DNA of 64,000 nt from Chloroflexota bacterium (GTDB lineage: Bacteria > Chloroflexota > Ktedonobacteria > Ktedonobacterales > JADMIN01), in assembly GCA_021323855.1 (NCBI GenBank), contig JAJPKE010000045.1, positions 558,001 to 622,000 of the forward strand. Direction: 5' to 3'. Below the pieces are notes generated by a model. The model was not told the DNA's origin. It searched no databases and worked only from the letters and a program-made list of their open reading frames with translations. The position numbers and the translations under genes were made by a program. The stretch's first letter is position 1. Each line of letters starts with the position of its first letter. Positions 1-9,765 of this stretch are shown piece by piece.

Positions 1-980
1 GCCAGATAGTGAATGCGGTCCTGGACGGTCTCCCCCGGTGCGCGCATTGGCTCGACATGCACCACGACATCTGTCCCACTCTGCGGGAAGCTTTCATGGA
101 TGGCGGCGGTCGCCACTCCCTCAATGCGCTCGCTCAAGTCGTGCGTCTGCTCGAAGCTGAGCGTGCGCGGCGCCTCCACCACCACATCAGCGAACATCTT
201 GTTGCCCGCGCGCCGCACGCGTGTCCGCCGCACCTCCACGACATCCTCCACGCCCGCCACTGCCGTTTGCAGTCGCTCCAGCACTACCTCCGGCGCGCGG
301 TCCAGCAGCGCATCTATCGTGTCGCGCGCCAGACGCAGGCTCACCCAGATGACAATGCCAGTGACGCCAAGCGCCGCGAGCGCATCCGCCTGTTTCAGCC
401 AATCCGGCAGGTGGAGTTGCTGCGCCAGGAAGACGATGAAGAGTCCGGCAATGACCACCGAGGAACTCCAGATGTCGGTACTGAAGTGCAGCGCATCGGC
501 TTCGAGCGCCTGGCTACCGAGCCGCCGTGCCGTGCGCAGCAGCGCCCGCGAGCGTGTGAAATCCACGGCAATCGAGACAGCCATCACCAGGAAGGCCCAG
601 CCGATGTTATCTACCTGTCCCTCGTGCAGAATCAAGCGACGCAACGCCTCGAAGATGATCCAGCCTGCGGTGATGAGGAGGAGACAGGCTTCGAGGAAGG
701 CGGAGAGGTTTTCGGCCTTCTCGTGGCCGTAGGGATGGCTGGCGTCGGCGGGGCGGTCTGCATAGCGCACGGCGAAGAACGTTAGCAACGCCGCCACTAG
801 GTCCAGCCCGGAGTGTGCCGCCTCTGCCAGAATGCCCAGGCTGCCGGTGAAGAGGCCGACGCTGAGTTTGAGGCTGGTCAGCCCGATGGCTGCACCGACC
901 GACGCCAGCGCCACCAGCCGTTTTTCGCGTAGCGCCGCCTGTGCCGCCTGCGCCTCACGACTTGTCACCATACCGCTCAT
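1..980 (-). CDS. Cation diffusion facilitator (CDF) family efflux transporter, C-terminus truncated by window edge
   Basis: Not in ORF track (runs off edge). Reverse complement from 980 reads MSGMVTSREAQAAQAALREKRLVALASVGAAIGLTSLKLSVGLFTGSLGILAEAAHSGLDL..., with CDF signatures AAHSGLD and HPYGHEKAE. Confidence 0.9.
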   Translation of the reverse strand, partial: MSGMVTSREAQAAQAALREKRLVALASVGAAIGLTSLKLSVGLFTGSLGILAEAAHSGLDLVAALLTFFAVRYADRPADASHPYGHEKAENLSAFLEACLLLITAGWIIFEALRRLILHEGQVDNIGWAFLVMAVSIAVDFTRSRALLRTARRLGSQALEADALHFSTDIWSSSVVIAGLFIVFLAQQLHLPDWLKQADALAALGVTGIVIWVSLRLARDTIDALLDRAPEVVLERLQTAVAGVEDVVEVRRTRVRRAGNKMFADVVVEAPRTLSFEQTHDLSERIEGVATAAIHESFPQSGTDVVVHVEPMRAPGETVQDRIHYL

Positions 981-1936
981 ATTCTGGCCACCGCCCTCAT
1001 CTGCGATGTCTCCACGTTATTCCACTCACGACGCACCATTGGCTTTATATGCTCAGCATCCACCGCGCGTGCAAAGCCAGGCTTGATGAGTAGCGCCTCA
1101 TCCATTGCATTGCGCAGCCGTTCCTCCGAGCCGATGTGATAAAAATGGGAGCAGACGCGCATTTCCACGTCCGCCCAGCATGCCTCGATATGGTGATTGC
1201 GCCGGTGACGGTTTTCCAGCCACATCGAAAGCGCATAGCCACAGGGCAACGCCTGCACATGCCGCGCTAGCTTCTCGGCTTCGCGCTCATCCCATTGATT
1301 GTAATAGCCGGTGTGCCGTCCAGTGTAGGGAGGGTCAAGATAGACGAAATCATCCGCCTGCGCTTCTGGCAGGATATCCTCCCACTTGGCGACGCGAAAC
1401 TCCCAGGCTTTGCCTTGCATCTGTCGCGCGACCCAGTTCACCTGATTGGCGATTTTGGTAATATAGGCTGGCGCGAACCGTTGCGCCTTGTGTCCAAAGG
1501 GCACGTTGAACTTGCCTGCGCGGTTGAAGCGCATGACGCCATTGAAGCACGAGCGATTGAGAAACAGGAAATCCAGAGGCGCGCCATCCGCATTGAAGCG
1601 TTCGCGCACCTCGTAATAATAATCAGCGCCGCCACGCTCCAGCTTTTTCCCCTCCGCCTGAAGAAACGCGCGGACGCTGCTCGCGGTGATACGGCCATCC
1701 TGAATTGCCTGATAGAGCGCGATGATGTGCCGGTTGGTGTCTGCGAGCAGGGCGCGGTTGGGCGCCAGATTGAAGGCGACGACGCCCGACCCCAGAAACG
1801 GTTCGATCCAGCGCGCACCCTCTGCCGGAGACCAGCGGATGCTGTCTAGAATAAACGGCACCAGTTTGGTCTTGATGCCCTGGCATTTCACAGGAGGCAC
1901 GCCAACATGACCGATGGCTACCGGCAACATCGTCAC
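977..1936 (-). CDS. D12-class N6-adenine DNA methyltransferase (Dam-like)
   Basis: 319 aa; EPFLGSGVVAFN (SAM motif), FLNRSCFNG, and FVYLDPPYTG catalytic DPPY; stop overlaps start of the CDF gene (ATGA). Confidence 0.9.
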   Translation of the reverse strand: MTMLPVAIGHVGVPPVKCQGIKTKLVPFILDSIRWSPAEGARWIEPFLGSGVVAFNLAPNRALLADTNRHIIALYQAIQDGRITASSVRAFLQAEGKKLERGGADYYYEVRERFNADGAPLDFLFLNRSCFNGVMRFNRAGKFNVPFGHKAQRFAPAYITKIANQVNWVARQMQGKAWEFRVAKWEDILPEAQADDFVYLDPPYTGRHTGYYNQWDEREAEKLARHVQALPCGYALSMWLENRHRRNHHIEACWADVEMRVCSHFYHIGSEERLRNAMDEALLIKPGFARAVDAEHIKPMVRREWNNVETSQMRAVARI

Positions 1937-1964
1937 GTGGATGCCTCCTCGTGCAAACCGCCCG

Positions 1965-3356
1965 CTACTTGCCGCCGCTGCTGGCGTTGCCGACGCCGGA
2001 GGTCTGCGCCCAGAACTCCATCAGGTCGCTCTTGGAGATCACCCCGCGCAGCAAATCGCCTTCCATGACGGCAACAGCCGTCTGCCCGCCGACGAGCAAC
2101 GTATAGGCGTCACGCACCGGCGCGCTTTCGGGCAGCATTGGCAGCGGCGGACCCGCCCACTCGCCCGCGCGTTGATCGTGCAGCCGTTCGCCGGAGGCAA
2201 AGCGTTGCAGCAGCGAGTTTTCGGTGAGCGAGCCGACTACGCGCCCATCCTCGATGACCGGCAATTGCGAGATGCCATAGCGATGGAAGCGGCTGATTGC
2301 CTCGGCTATCGAATCGTCTGGCGCAATCCCCACCACCAGCGGCACATCCGGCGAGAGGCTGTTCCTGAAGGCCAGCACATCGGCCAGTGTCGGCTGCGCG
2401 GGCGCTTCGTAGAAGCCGTTTTCGCGCATCCATGTATCATTGAAGAGTTTCGAGAGGTAGCCGCGTCCGCCATCCGGCAGCAGCGTCACCACCACGTCGT
2501 CCGGCCCCAGCCGCTTAGCGTATTCAAGCGCCGCCGCCATCGCCGTGCCGCTCGATCCGCCGACGAAGAGACCCTCCTCGCGTACCAGCCGGCGCATTAC
2601 ATGGAACGAGGTGCGGTCGTCCACGCGAATCACCTCATCCACCACCGACGGGTCCCAGTTCTCCGGAAACTTCTCAGTGCCGATGCCCTCGACCTTATAC
2701 GGGCGCGGCGTATCGCCAGAATAGATTGAGCCAGCGGGGTCCGCGCCAATGATCTTGACATCCGCGCTCTGCTCTTTCAGGTAGCGCGCCGTGCCGATGA
2801 TCGTGCCAGCGGTGCCGACGCCAGCCACGAACGCCGTCACTTTGCCGTCGGTATCTTCCCAGATTTCGGGGCCGGTGCCGCGATAGTGCGCCAGCGGATT
2901 GGCGGGATTGGAGTATTGATCGGGGCTGAAGGCGTTAGGAATTTCCTTTGCCAGCCGCGCCGCGACGTTGTGATAGTTGCCCGGCGCATCCGGTGGTTCG
3001 CTATTGGGGCAGATGACCACTTCGGCGCCCAGCGCACGCAGCAGGCTACGCTTTTCCTCGGAGACTTTATCGGTCATCACGAAAATGCAGTGATAGCCCT
3101 TGACCAGCGCCGCCAGCGCCAGGCCGGTGCCGGTATTGCCGCTGGTCGGCTCGACAATTGTGCTGCCCGGTTTGAGCAAGCCAGCCTTTTCGCTGGCCTC
3201 AATCATCGAGATGCCGATGCGATCCTTCACGCTGCCACCTGGATTGAAATATTCCACCTTTGCCAGCATCAACGGGCGTACATCCTGGCCGATTTTGTTC
3301 AGACGGAGTAAGGGCGTATGCCCAATCGTTTCCAGGATGGATGAATAATAGCGCAT
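1965..3356 (-). CDS. PLP-dependent cystathionine beta-synthase/cysteine synthase with C-terminal CBS domain pair
   Basis: 463 aa; TPLLRLNKI, GGSVKDRIG PLP-Lys motif, PTSGNTG, GTAGTI; C-terminal CBS-like repeats (FHRYGISQLPVIEDGRVVGSLTE). Confidence 0.92.
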   Translation of the reverse strand: MRYYSSILETIGHTPLLRLNKIGQDVRPLMLAKVEYFNPGGSVKDRIGISMIEASEKAGLLKPGSTIVEPTSGNTGTGLALAALVKGYHCIFVMTDKVSEEKRSLLRALGAEVVICPNSEPPDAPGNYHNVAARLAKEIPNAFSPDQYSNPANPLAHYRGTGPEIWEDTDGKVTAFVAGVGTAGTIIGTARYLKEQSADVKIIGADPAGSIYSGDTPRPYKVEGIGTEKFPENWDPSVVDEVIRVDDRTSFHVMRRLVREEGLFVGGSSGTAMAAALEYAKRLGPDDVVVTLLPDGGRGYLSKLFNDTWMRENGFYEAPAQPTLADVLAFRNSLSPDVPLVVGIAPDDSIAEAISRFHRYGISQLPVIEDGRVVGSLTENSLLQRFASGERLHDQRAGEWAGPPLPMLPESAPVRDAYTLLVGGQTAVAVMEGDLLRGVISKSDLMEFWAQTSGVGNASSGGK

Positions 3357-3664
3357 ATCCCCTCACGCGGCGTTTGCTCGCGCCGCCTCCTCTGTTCGCT
3401 TGCGGCCACGGCGAAGCGCGTTTCATTCGCTCCACCGGACCACGACAACATCGTCTCTAGCGTCTCTGGCGTCTGCACCATTGCCACGCCATCCCCATGA
3501 TACTACAGCAAAGACTATCCAGCTGGAAAGAGGATATTTGTTGCTGCTGTGCCTGATGCGCGCAGGAACGTTATAATCCTTGTGGCGCGCCTTCATTCGT
3601 TCAATCGTTCAATAGGGCGCATCCATCATATTGCTTGTCATCATCATGGAGAAATACACGCATT

Positions 3665-4291
3665 ATGCTTTCCGCCGCCAAGTGGGGCGCTCTGGTTGGA
3701 GTTTGCTCCTATCTCGTGCTTATCGTCGGGCTGACGCTGCTGAATGCGGCGCTCTTCGGCAACAGTCCTGCCGATCTCGACCATCCCGGCGCGCTCACGT
3801 TTGTCTGCCTGGGCATCTTCGGCCTGCTCTTCGCCTTCTCCGCCGCCGGGTACTTCACCGGACGTGAGACGTTGCGCGCGGGGTTGGGCGCGCTCTCCGC
3901 CGTCATCGCCTTTGCCGTTTACTATCTGCTTTCGCTGATCTATACGCCGGACCGCAGCGCGGCGAGTACCGCATCCACCACGACAACCCCTGCCGGTGCG
4001 CATCCGCTGCCCGCTGTTTTCCAGGCGCTTGCCGCCATCGTCGCCGGATTGATCGTGGCGGGGTTTGCCGCGCTGATGGGCTGGCTGGGCGCGCGGCCCG
4101 CCGTGCAACAGGCGCGCAAGCGGCTCAATCTCGCCACGGCAACAGACGCAACGGACTCAACGGACTCAACGGAGCCTGATGAGATTCCTGCATCACTGAA
4201 GGCCATACCGCTGGCAGATGCAACGGAGGCGCCGGAATCCACAGAAGCGCCAGCGACAACAGCGGAGCGCGACGATACGGTCGTCGGCTAG
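3665..4291 (+). CDS. Hypothetical multi-pass membrane protein
   Basis: ORF 3635-4291; hydrophobic segments, acidic low-complexity tail (TDATDSTDSTEPDE). Start chosen at internal ATG 3665. Confidence 0.65.
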   Translation: MLSAAKWGALVGVCSYLVLIVGLTLLNAALFGNSPADLDHPGALTFVCLGIFGLLFAFSAAGYFTGRETLRAGLGALSAVIAFAVYYLLSLIYTPDRSAASTASTTTTPAGAHPLPAVFQALAAIVAGLIVAGFAALMGWLGARPAVQQARKRLNLATATDATDSTDSTEPDEIPASLKAIPLADATEAPESTEAPATTAERDDTVVG

Positions 4292-4483
4292 CCGCAGCAG
4301 CCGCACGGCTATGTATCTGTATGTATCTGAAGGACATGTTGGCGTGCCCATTGAAGCAACTACCCTGTGTTGACTAGGAATTATGGCATGGTCACTGCGC
4401 AATATGGATTACTAGAAGGATAGATTGGCGTCACAATGATTGCAGCGGACGTGTATGACATCGTGCTTTTATGACATCGTGCT

Positions 4484-6085
4484 TTGGTTTCCATCTTGAT
4501 AAGGAGTAACCAAATAACCACGTTGACGGGGGAGTTCTTGGTGGATATGCAGCAGCCTGGTGATGCTCAGTCTCAATCGCAACATGCTCAACATGTGGTC
4601 GTTATGGGCGCGGGGCCGGCTGGCCTCACAGCGGCCTACGAATTGCAGAAGCATGCGGTTCCGGTGACGGTGCTGGAGAAAGACCCACAGTTTGTCGGCG
4701 GTATCTCGCGCACCGTCGAGCATCGCGGCTATCGCTTCGATATCGGCGGCCACCGCTTCTTTAGCAAGAGCCAGGAAATCGAAGACCTGTGGAGCGAAGT
4801 GCTGGGCAATGAGTTGCGCACCTGTGGACGCCTCTCGCGCATCTACTATCGAAATCGCTATTTCGACTATCCCCTCAAAGCGACCAATGCGCTCTTCAAC
4901 CTGGGACCATTCGAGACGATTCGCTGCATGTCGAGTTACGCCTGGGCGCGTATCCATCCGGTCAAGAACCCACAAACGCTGGAAGATTGGGTCAGCAATC
5001 AGTTTGGGCATCGCCTCTTCAGCATCTTTTTCGAGGTCTACAACGAAAAGGTCTGGGGGATGAGCGCGAAGGAAGTATCCGCCGACTGGGCCGCCCAGCG
5101 CATCAAAGGGCTGAATCTGGGCGCGGCGATCAAAGGCGCGCTGCTCCCCAAACCCAAAGCAAAGAAGGGCAAGGGCACGGTCATCACGACATTGATTGAC
5201 GAGTTTCGCTATCCGCGCCTCGGTCCTGGGCAGATGTGGGAGCGCGTGCGCGATATCCTGCGCGAGCGCGGGCAGACGGTGGCGATGGGCCAATCCGTTG
5301 AGGCAATTCGCCATGCGAATGGGCGTGTCACCAGCGTTACCGTGCGCGATGCGCAGGGCAATGTCAGCGAAGTTGGTGGCTCGGACTTCATCTCTACGCT
5401 TCCTGTGCGCGAACTCGTGGACAAGCTGGAGCCAGCGGCGCCGGATGCGGTGCGACAGGCGGCCAACAGCCTGCGCTACCGCGATTTCCTGACAGTCGCG
5501 GTGGTCGTCAACAAGGATCAGATGTTTCCCGACAACTGGATTTATATTCATGATCCAACCGTCAAAGTCGGCAGAATCCAGAACTTCAAGAACTGGAGCA
5601 AAGACATGCTGGCCGACCCCAAGACGACCTGCCTGGGTATGGAATATTTCTGCTTCGAGGGTGACGGCCTCTGGACTTCTAGCGATCAAGACCTGGTGGA
5701 GCTGGCGCGGCGCGAGTTGGTGGCGCTGGGCATGTGCCAGCCGGGAGACGTTGCCTGGGGCGTGGTGGTGCGCCAGCCGAAGGCCTACCCGGTCTACGAT
5801 GATGTCTACAAGCAACATCTGAAGGTCGTCAAGGACTATGTAGAGGCGAATCTGCCCAATCTCTGGCTGGTCGGGCGCAACGGTATGCACCACTACAACA
5901 ATCAGGATCACTCGATGATGACAGCGCTCCTGGTGGCGCGCAACATCGCCACCGGCGCCCACTTCGACCCCTGGAAGGTCAACACCGACGCGGAATATCA
6001 CGAAGAGGCGCGCTTCGACGAGGAAGACCGCTCCGGCAGGCTCGTGCCCAAAGCCGCCCCTGCGCTCGCCCATGTCGAGAAGTAG
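4484..6085 (+). CDS. FAD/NAD(P)-dependent amine-oxidase-like oxidoreductase (protoporphyrinogen oxidase / UDP-galactopyranose mutase-like)
   Basis: VVMGAGPAGLTAAYELQK dinucleotide-binding motif, IGGHRFFSKS; true start may be about 4541-4547. Confidence 0.85.
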   Translation: MVSILIRSNQITTLTGEFLVDMQQPGDAQSQSQHAQHVVVMGAGPAGLTAAYELQKHAVPVTVLEKDPQFVGGISRTVEHRGYRFDIGGHRFFSKSQEIEDLWSEVLGNELRTCGRLSRIYYRNRYFDYPLKATNALFNLGPFETIRCMSSYAWARIHPVKNPQTLEDWVSNQFGHRLFSIFFEVYNEKVWGMSAKEVSADWAAQRIKGLNLGAAIKGALLPKPKAKKGKGTVITTLIDEFRYPRLGPGQMWERVRDILRERGQTVAMGQSVEAIRHANGRVTSVTVRDAQGNVSEVGGSDFISTLPVRELVDKLEPAAPDAVRQAANSLRYRDFLTVAVVVNKDQMFPDNWIYIHDPTVKVGRIQNFKNWSKDMLADPKTTCLGMEYFCFEGDGLWTSSDQDLVELARRELVALGMCQPGDVAWGVVVRQPKAYPVYDDVYKQHLKVVKDYVEANLPNLWLVGRNGMHHYNNQDHSMMTALLVARNIATGAHFDPWKVNTDAEYHEEARFDEEDRSGRLVPKAAPALAHVEK

Positions 6086-6111
6086 CCGAGAAATAGCGAT
6101 GTGATATCTGC

Positions 6112-8304
6112 TCACTTCCCTGAATCCATGAGGACTACCGGGAAGCGCAGTTCAGTGACGGTCCAGCGACGGGCGGCCATCGCCTCGGCGTCGGCGTCAG
6201 ATTCTGCTGACACGACAGGCAGGCGCGGATCGGTGATGCGCACGCCCAGGTCGTCGGGAATCGCGAGCAAATCGGGATTGCCTTCCTGTTCATAAATAGT
6301 CACAGCGCCGCGCAACTCGGACTCTACCAGTTGCCGCACCAGTTGCAGCCCCATGCCCTCAGCCTGCTCGATGGAGAACCCGTCTGGCAACCCCTGCCCG
6401 TCGTCAGCGATGCGCAGGACGATGGCGCTGCCTTTCAGCGTGGCGCTGATGCGAATTTCGCCCCGTTCGCGCCCCTCGAAGCCATGCTCGATGGCGTTGG
6501 CAATTAACTCATTAAGGACGATGGCCAGTGTCGTCGCCTGCTCGCTCGGCATATCAAACGGCGCATGACTGATATGGAAGTGGATGTGCAGTTCCGGCGG
6601 CACGAGGTTGCCGCGCACGATACCGACGATCTTGCGGGCGATTTCATCCACTGGCGCCATGCCAAGTTGTGCTGTGGAGAGTAGATCATGCGTCGCGGCG
6701 ATGCCTTGAATGCGCGACACATTCTCTTCGAGAATCTGCTCCAACTCTGGCGATTTCGCGCGTCGCCGCTGCATATTGAGGATCGAAGCCACCTGTTGCA
6801 GATTGTTCTTGACACGGTGGTGCATCTCACGTAGCAGCGCCTCTTTGGTGCGTAGCCCTTCGCGGGTCTGTGTGAAGAGGCGCGCATTCTCCATCGCAAT
6901 CGCCGCGACATTGGCGAATGTGACGACAAGCTGTAACTGATGCGCGTTCAACATGTGACGCTGGCTGCTAAAGACACAGAGCGACCCCAGCGGACCGTGT
7001 ACCGTCGTCAGTGGGGCGCAGAGAACGGCATGCTGGTCGCCGATGACATCGGAGAGGTCGTGCAGGAAACAGCCGACATCCTGGCGCATGCAATCCACCT
7101 GCATACTCGGCTCGCCGGAATGGATGACGCGCCCGACGCAGCACTGCCCGGCGTGAACCGTGGCGTTAGCAAGCGCGGCGGTGTCGAATCCGTGGCTGGC
7201 GACCGCTCGTAACCGCTGCGTCGCCGGGTCCAGCTCGAAGAGAATTGAGCGGTCCGCGCCGCTCAGCAGGACTGCCTGCGACACGATCATGTTCAACACG
7301 TTGTCGAGGTCCAGCGAAGAGGTGACGACGGCGGAGACGCGGTGCAGTGTGCTGAGTTCATGTACCTTGCGGCGCAACTCCTCGTCGGTCTGCTCGTAGA
7401 GTCGCCCATTCTCGATGTTCATTGCCAATTGTCCCGCCACGATTTCGAGGAACCGCACTTCTTCTTCGCTGAAATAGCGCGGCTCGCGGGATTGGACGGC
7501 GATGACCCCTTGCAGCTTGACCAGCGTGAAGAAGATGATCGGCACGGCGAGCAGCCCACGATAGGGTTCTCCATACGCCACGGCCTCATGGGTGAAACGC
7601 GCATCCTCGAAAGCGTCGCGCACAATCAGCGGATGCCCATGTTCCGCCACCCAGCCGGTATATCCCTGGCCAAGTTGAAGTGAGAAGTGCTGGCCGCTGC
7701 TGGGGTAGGGTCCGCTGCTGGCGCGCAGTTGCAACTCATGAGTGATATCGTCGAAGAGGAAAATGACGCAGAGATCGGCGTTCATCTCCTCGGCAACCGC
7801 TTTGGCGGCGGTATGTAGCGTTTGATCGAGTTCGAGAATCGAGTTGGCGGCGGCGTTGATGCGCTGCAACGCTTCCAGCCGGGTTGCGCCGCGCCGCGCG
7901 TGTTCGGCGTCTTCCGCTGCCTGGCGCGCGGTCACTTCCTGGAAGGCGCGCGTTTGTGTGATGAGGATATCGGCGGTGCGTGCGCCGAGAAACGCCTGCG
8001 CTTGAATCGCCAGATTTGGCTGATCTGCGAGCAACATGCTGATGGCCTCGGCCAGCACTTTGCTCCACCGCTGGATACTTTCCAGGCGCACTTCCAGGCG
8101 GCCACCCTGCTCCGCCAGCCGCCGCGCAGAGGCTTCATACGCCGGGCGATACTGTTTCGGTGGCAGGCCACAGAGCGCATCGAGCAGTAATCCTGCGTCG
8201 CTGCCGGGCTGTGGCTCGACGCCCTCACCTGCCTCTTTGCACAGATATTGGCGCAGTTCCGCCTCATGCGCTTTGAGCGCGGCAGTGATTTCGCTCTTCG
8301 ACAT
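6112..8304 (-). CDS. GAF-domain sensor histidine kinase (HisKA_2/HWE-type)
   Basis: 730 aa; GAF-like segments (GYTGWVAEHGHPLIVRD; LAMNIENGRLYEQ), EMHHRVKNNLQQVASIL phosphoacceptor box, LNELIANAIEHGF N-box. Confidence 0.88.
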   Translation of the reverse strand: MSKSEITAALKAHEAELRQYLCKEAGEGVEPQPGSDAGLLLDALCGLPPKQYRPAYEASARRLAEQGGRLEVRLESIQRWSKVLAEAISMLLADQPNLAIQAQAFLGARTADILITQTRAFQEVTARQAAEDAEHARRGATRLEALQRINAAANSILELDQTLHTAAKAVAEEMNADLCVIFLFDDITHELQLRASSGPYPSSGQHFSLQLGQGYTGWVAEHGHPLIVRDAFEDARFTHEAVAYGEPYRGLLAVPIIFFTLVKLQGVIAVQSREPRYFSEEEVRFLEIVAGQLAMNIENGRLYEQTDEELRRKVHELSTLHRVSAVVTSSLDLDNVLNMIVSQAVLLSGADRSILFELDPATQRLRAVASHGFDTAALANATVHAGQCCVGRVIHSGEPSMQVDCMRQDVGCFLHDLSDVIGDQHAVLCAPLTTVHGPLGSLCVFSSQRHMLNAHQLQLVVTFANVAAIAMENARLFTQTREGLRTKEALLREMHHRVKNNLQQVASILNMQRRRAKSPELEQILEENVSRIQGIAATHDLLSTAQLGMAPVDEIARKIVGIVRGNLVPPELHIHFHISHAPFDMPSEQATTLAIVLNELIANAIEHGFEGRERGEIRISATLKGSAIVLRIADDGQGLPDGFSIEQAEGMGLQLVRQLVESELRGAVTIYEQEGNPDLLAIPDDLGVRITDPRLPVVSAESDADAEAMAARRWTVTELRFPVVLMDSGK

Positions 8305-8586
8305 GATCGTTTCGCCCGCCCCTACCTGATGTACCCTGTTTGCCTATCACCCCAGAACCCCAGGACGCTAGCGTCTTGTCTCCATCCTTCTGTTGGATTG
8401 TAGGCAGCGTACCAGCGCCTTGTCAAACGCAACAGATGCGCTTATCCGCAAAGATCGAACGCATGCCGTATGGTCCTGGGTTGATTGTCTGCCGTCCCCT
8501 GGTAGAGTACAATCGGGCAGGGTATCGGCCTTGCGATGCAGCGCAGGCAGATGCCTCGATCTCATGGGCACCGGGAGGCAAACACG

Positions 8587-9495
8587 ATGGGGCCAGGAAC
8601 GAATCAGCCGGCCACCGCTTTTCATAGATCTCAAATGTCTCATACATCTGAGCAACCGGCAGTGGCTTCCGCCAATGGGGCCGGCTGGGAGCAACGGCTC
8701 TATACCGGATTGCGAATGGCCAGTGTGCCGGGCGAAGTTCGTGCTGCGCTGGCCAATGCGCTGGGCGAGTTGGGAGTTGAGGCGGAGTTCTTCTTGCTGC
8801 TTATCAACAATTTCCCCGGCGGAGGCGCGCCATCTCGCGTCCGTGGCGAGTCCTTTCTGGGGCGGTTGGAAGCGGCGGCGCGGCGTCTCGTGCGCACGGC
8901 GGATACGCTGGAGGTGGCGACGCAAGGATATCTGACGGCTCTGGAAGCCGATGATCCCGGCATTCGCAATGCTGCCGCCGAGGCTGACCCCTGGTGGCCG
9001 CCAGCGCCAGATTTTGAGATCACCGGCGAATCCATCGAGCTACGGCTGCGGCGCTGCGGCTTTGCCTACCGGCACGTCGTTGCGGCGTATCTGGCTGCCA
9101 ATATCGAGGCCATCGCCACACATCTCTCACTGGTTCTCCACGCGCTCTCCACGTTGCCGCCCGCTGGCGTCTTGCCGACGAGTTCGCTCTATCAGGGACT
9201 CTACGAACTCTCCTCGGCGTTTCAGGGCTATCTCATTCCTCAGCACATTGTGCATGCAGACACGCAAACCCCTGGGCTGCTCACCGGCATTGCCCGGCTG
9301 CGCGCGCTGGATGCCCAGGAAGATACCTCGCTGCAAAGTGATCTCGCCTGGGCGGAGACACAACTGGCCGCGACACAAACCTTTCTGCACACGCAGCACA
9401 TCTCTGCTGCGCAACGCCAGTGGGCGCTGGCAGCCGCCCAGGAATGGCAGGAGACGATCAATTTGCTCAAAACAGTGCGCGAACCGGCACGCTGA
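8587..9495 (+). CDS. Hypothetical protein
   Basis: ORF 8536-9495; ATG 8587 preceded by GGGAGG. No family recognised. Confidence 0.6.
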   Translation: MGPGTNQPATAFHRSQMSHTSEQPAVASANGAGWEQRLYTGLRMASVPGEVRAALANALGELGVEAEFFLLLINNFPGGGAPSRVRGESFLGRLEAAARRLVRTADTLEVATQGYLTALEADDPGIRNAAAEADPWWPPAPDFEITGESIELRLRRCGFAYRHVVAAYLAANIEAIATHLSLVLHALSTLPPAGVLPTSSLYQGLYELSSAFQGYLIPQHIVHADTQTPGLLTGIARLRALDAQEDTSLQSDLAWAETQLAATQTFLHTQHISAAQRQWALAAAQEWQETINLLKTVREPAR

Positions 9496-9765
9496 TTGCT
9501 AGGCGAGGCATGGCAGAGAAGAGCAGGTGAGGCGTGGGCGAAAAAGTGAAGCAGGCGACAACGCCGCTTTTTCTTTCCGTCTCGCCGCATGGTATAATCT
9601 TTTCGTTGCGCTCCGGTCGCTGGCAACGCGCGTCATCTCAGCAGTTTACGGTCGTTCAATTCACTCAAGCATGAGAGATGGGTCATTAGAGAACGCGATA
9701 GTCGGTGGAGTGTGGGGACACCTGCCAACATATCGAGGGGTGTGGGAGATGGGACTGGTTACAAT

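Noticed and set aside
9-785. 258-aa and 239-aa plus-strand ORFs at window start
   Set aside because: Antisense to the partial CDF transporter read on the minus strand.
4469-6115. 548-aa minus-strand ORF
   Set aside because: Antisense to the clear FAD oxidoreductase; His/Arg/Asp-rich translation typical of GC-rich shadow ORFs, no recognisable motif.
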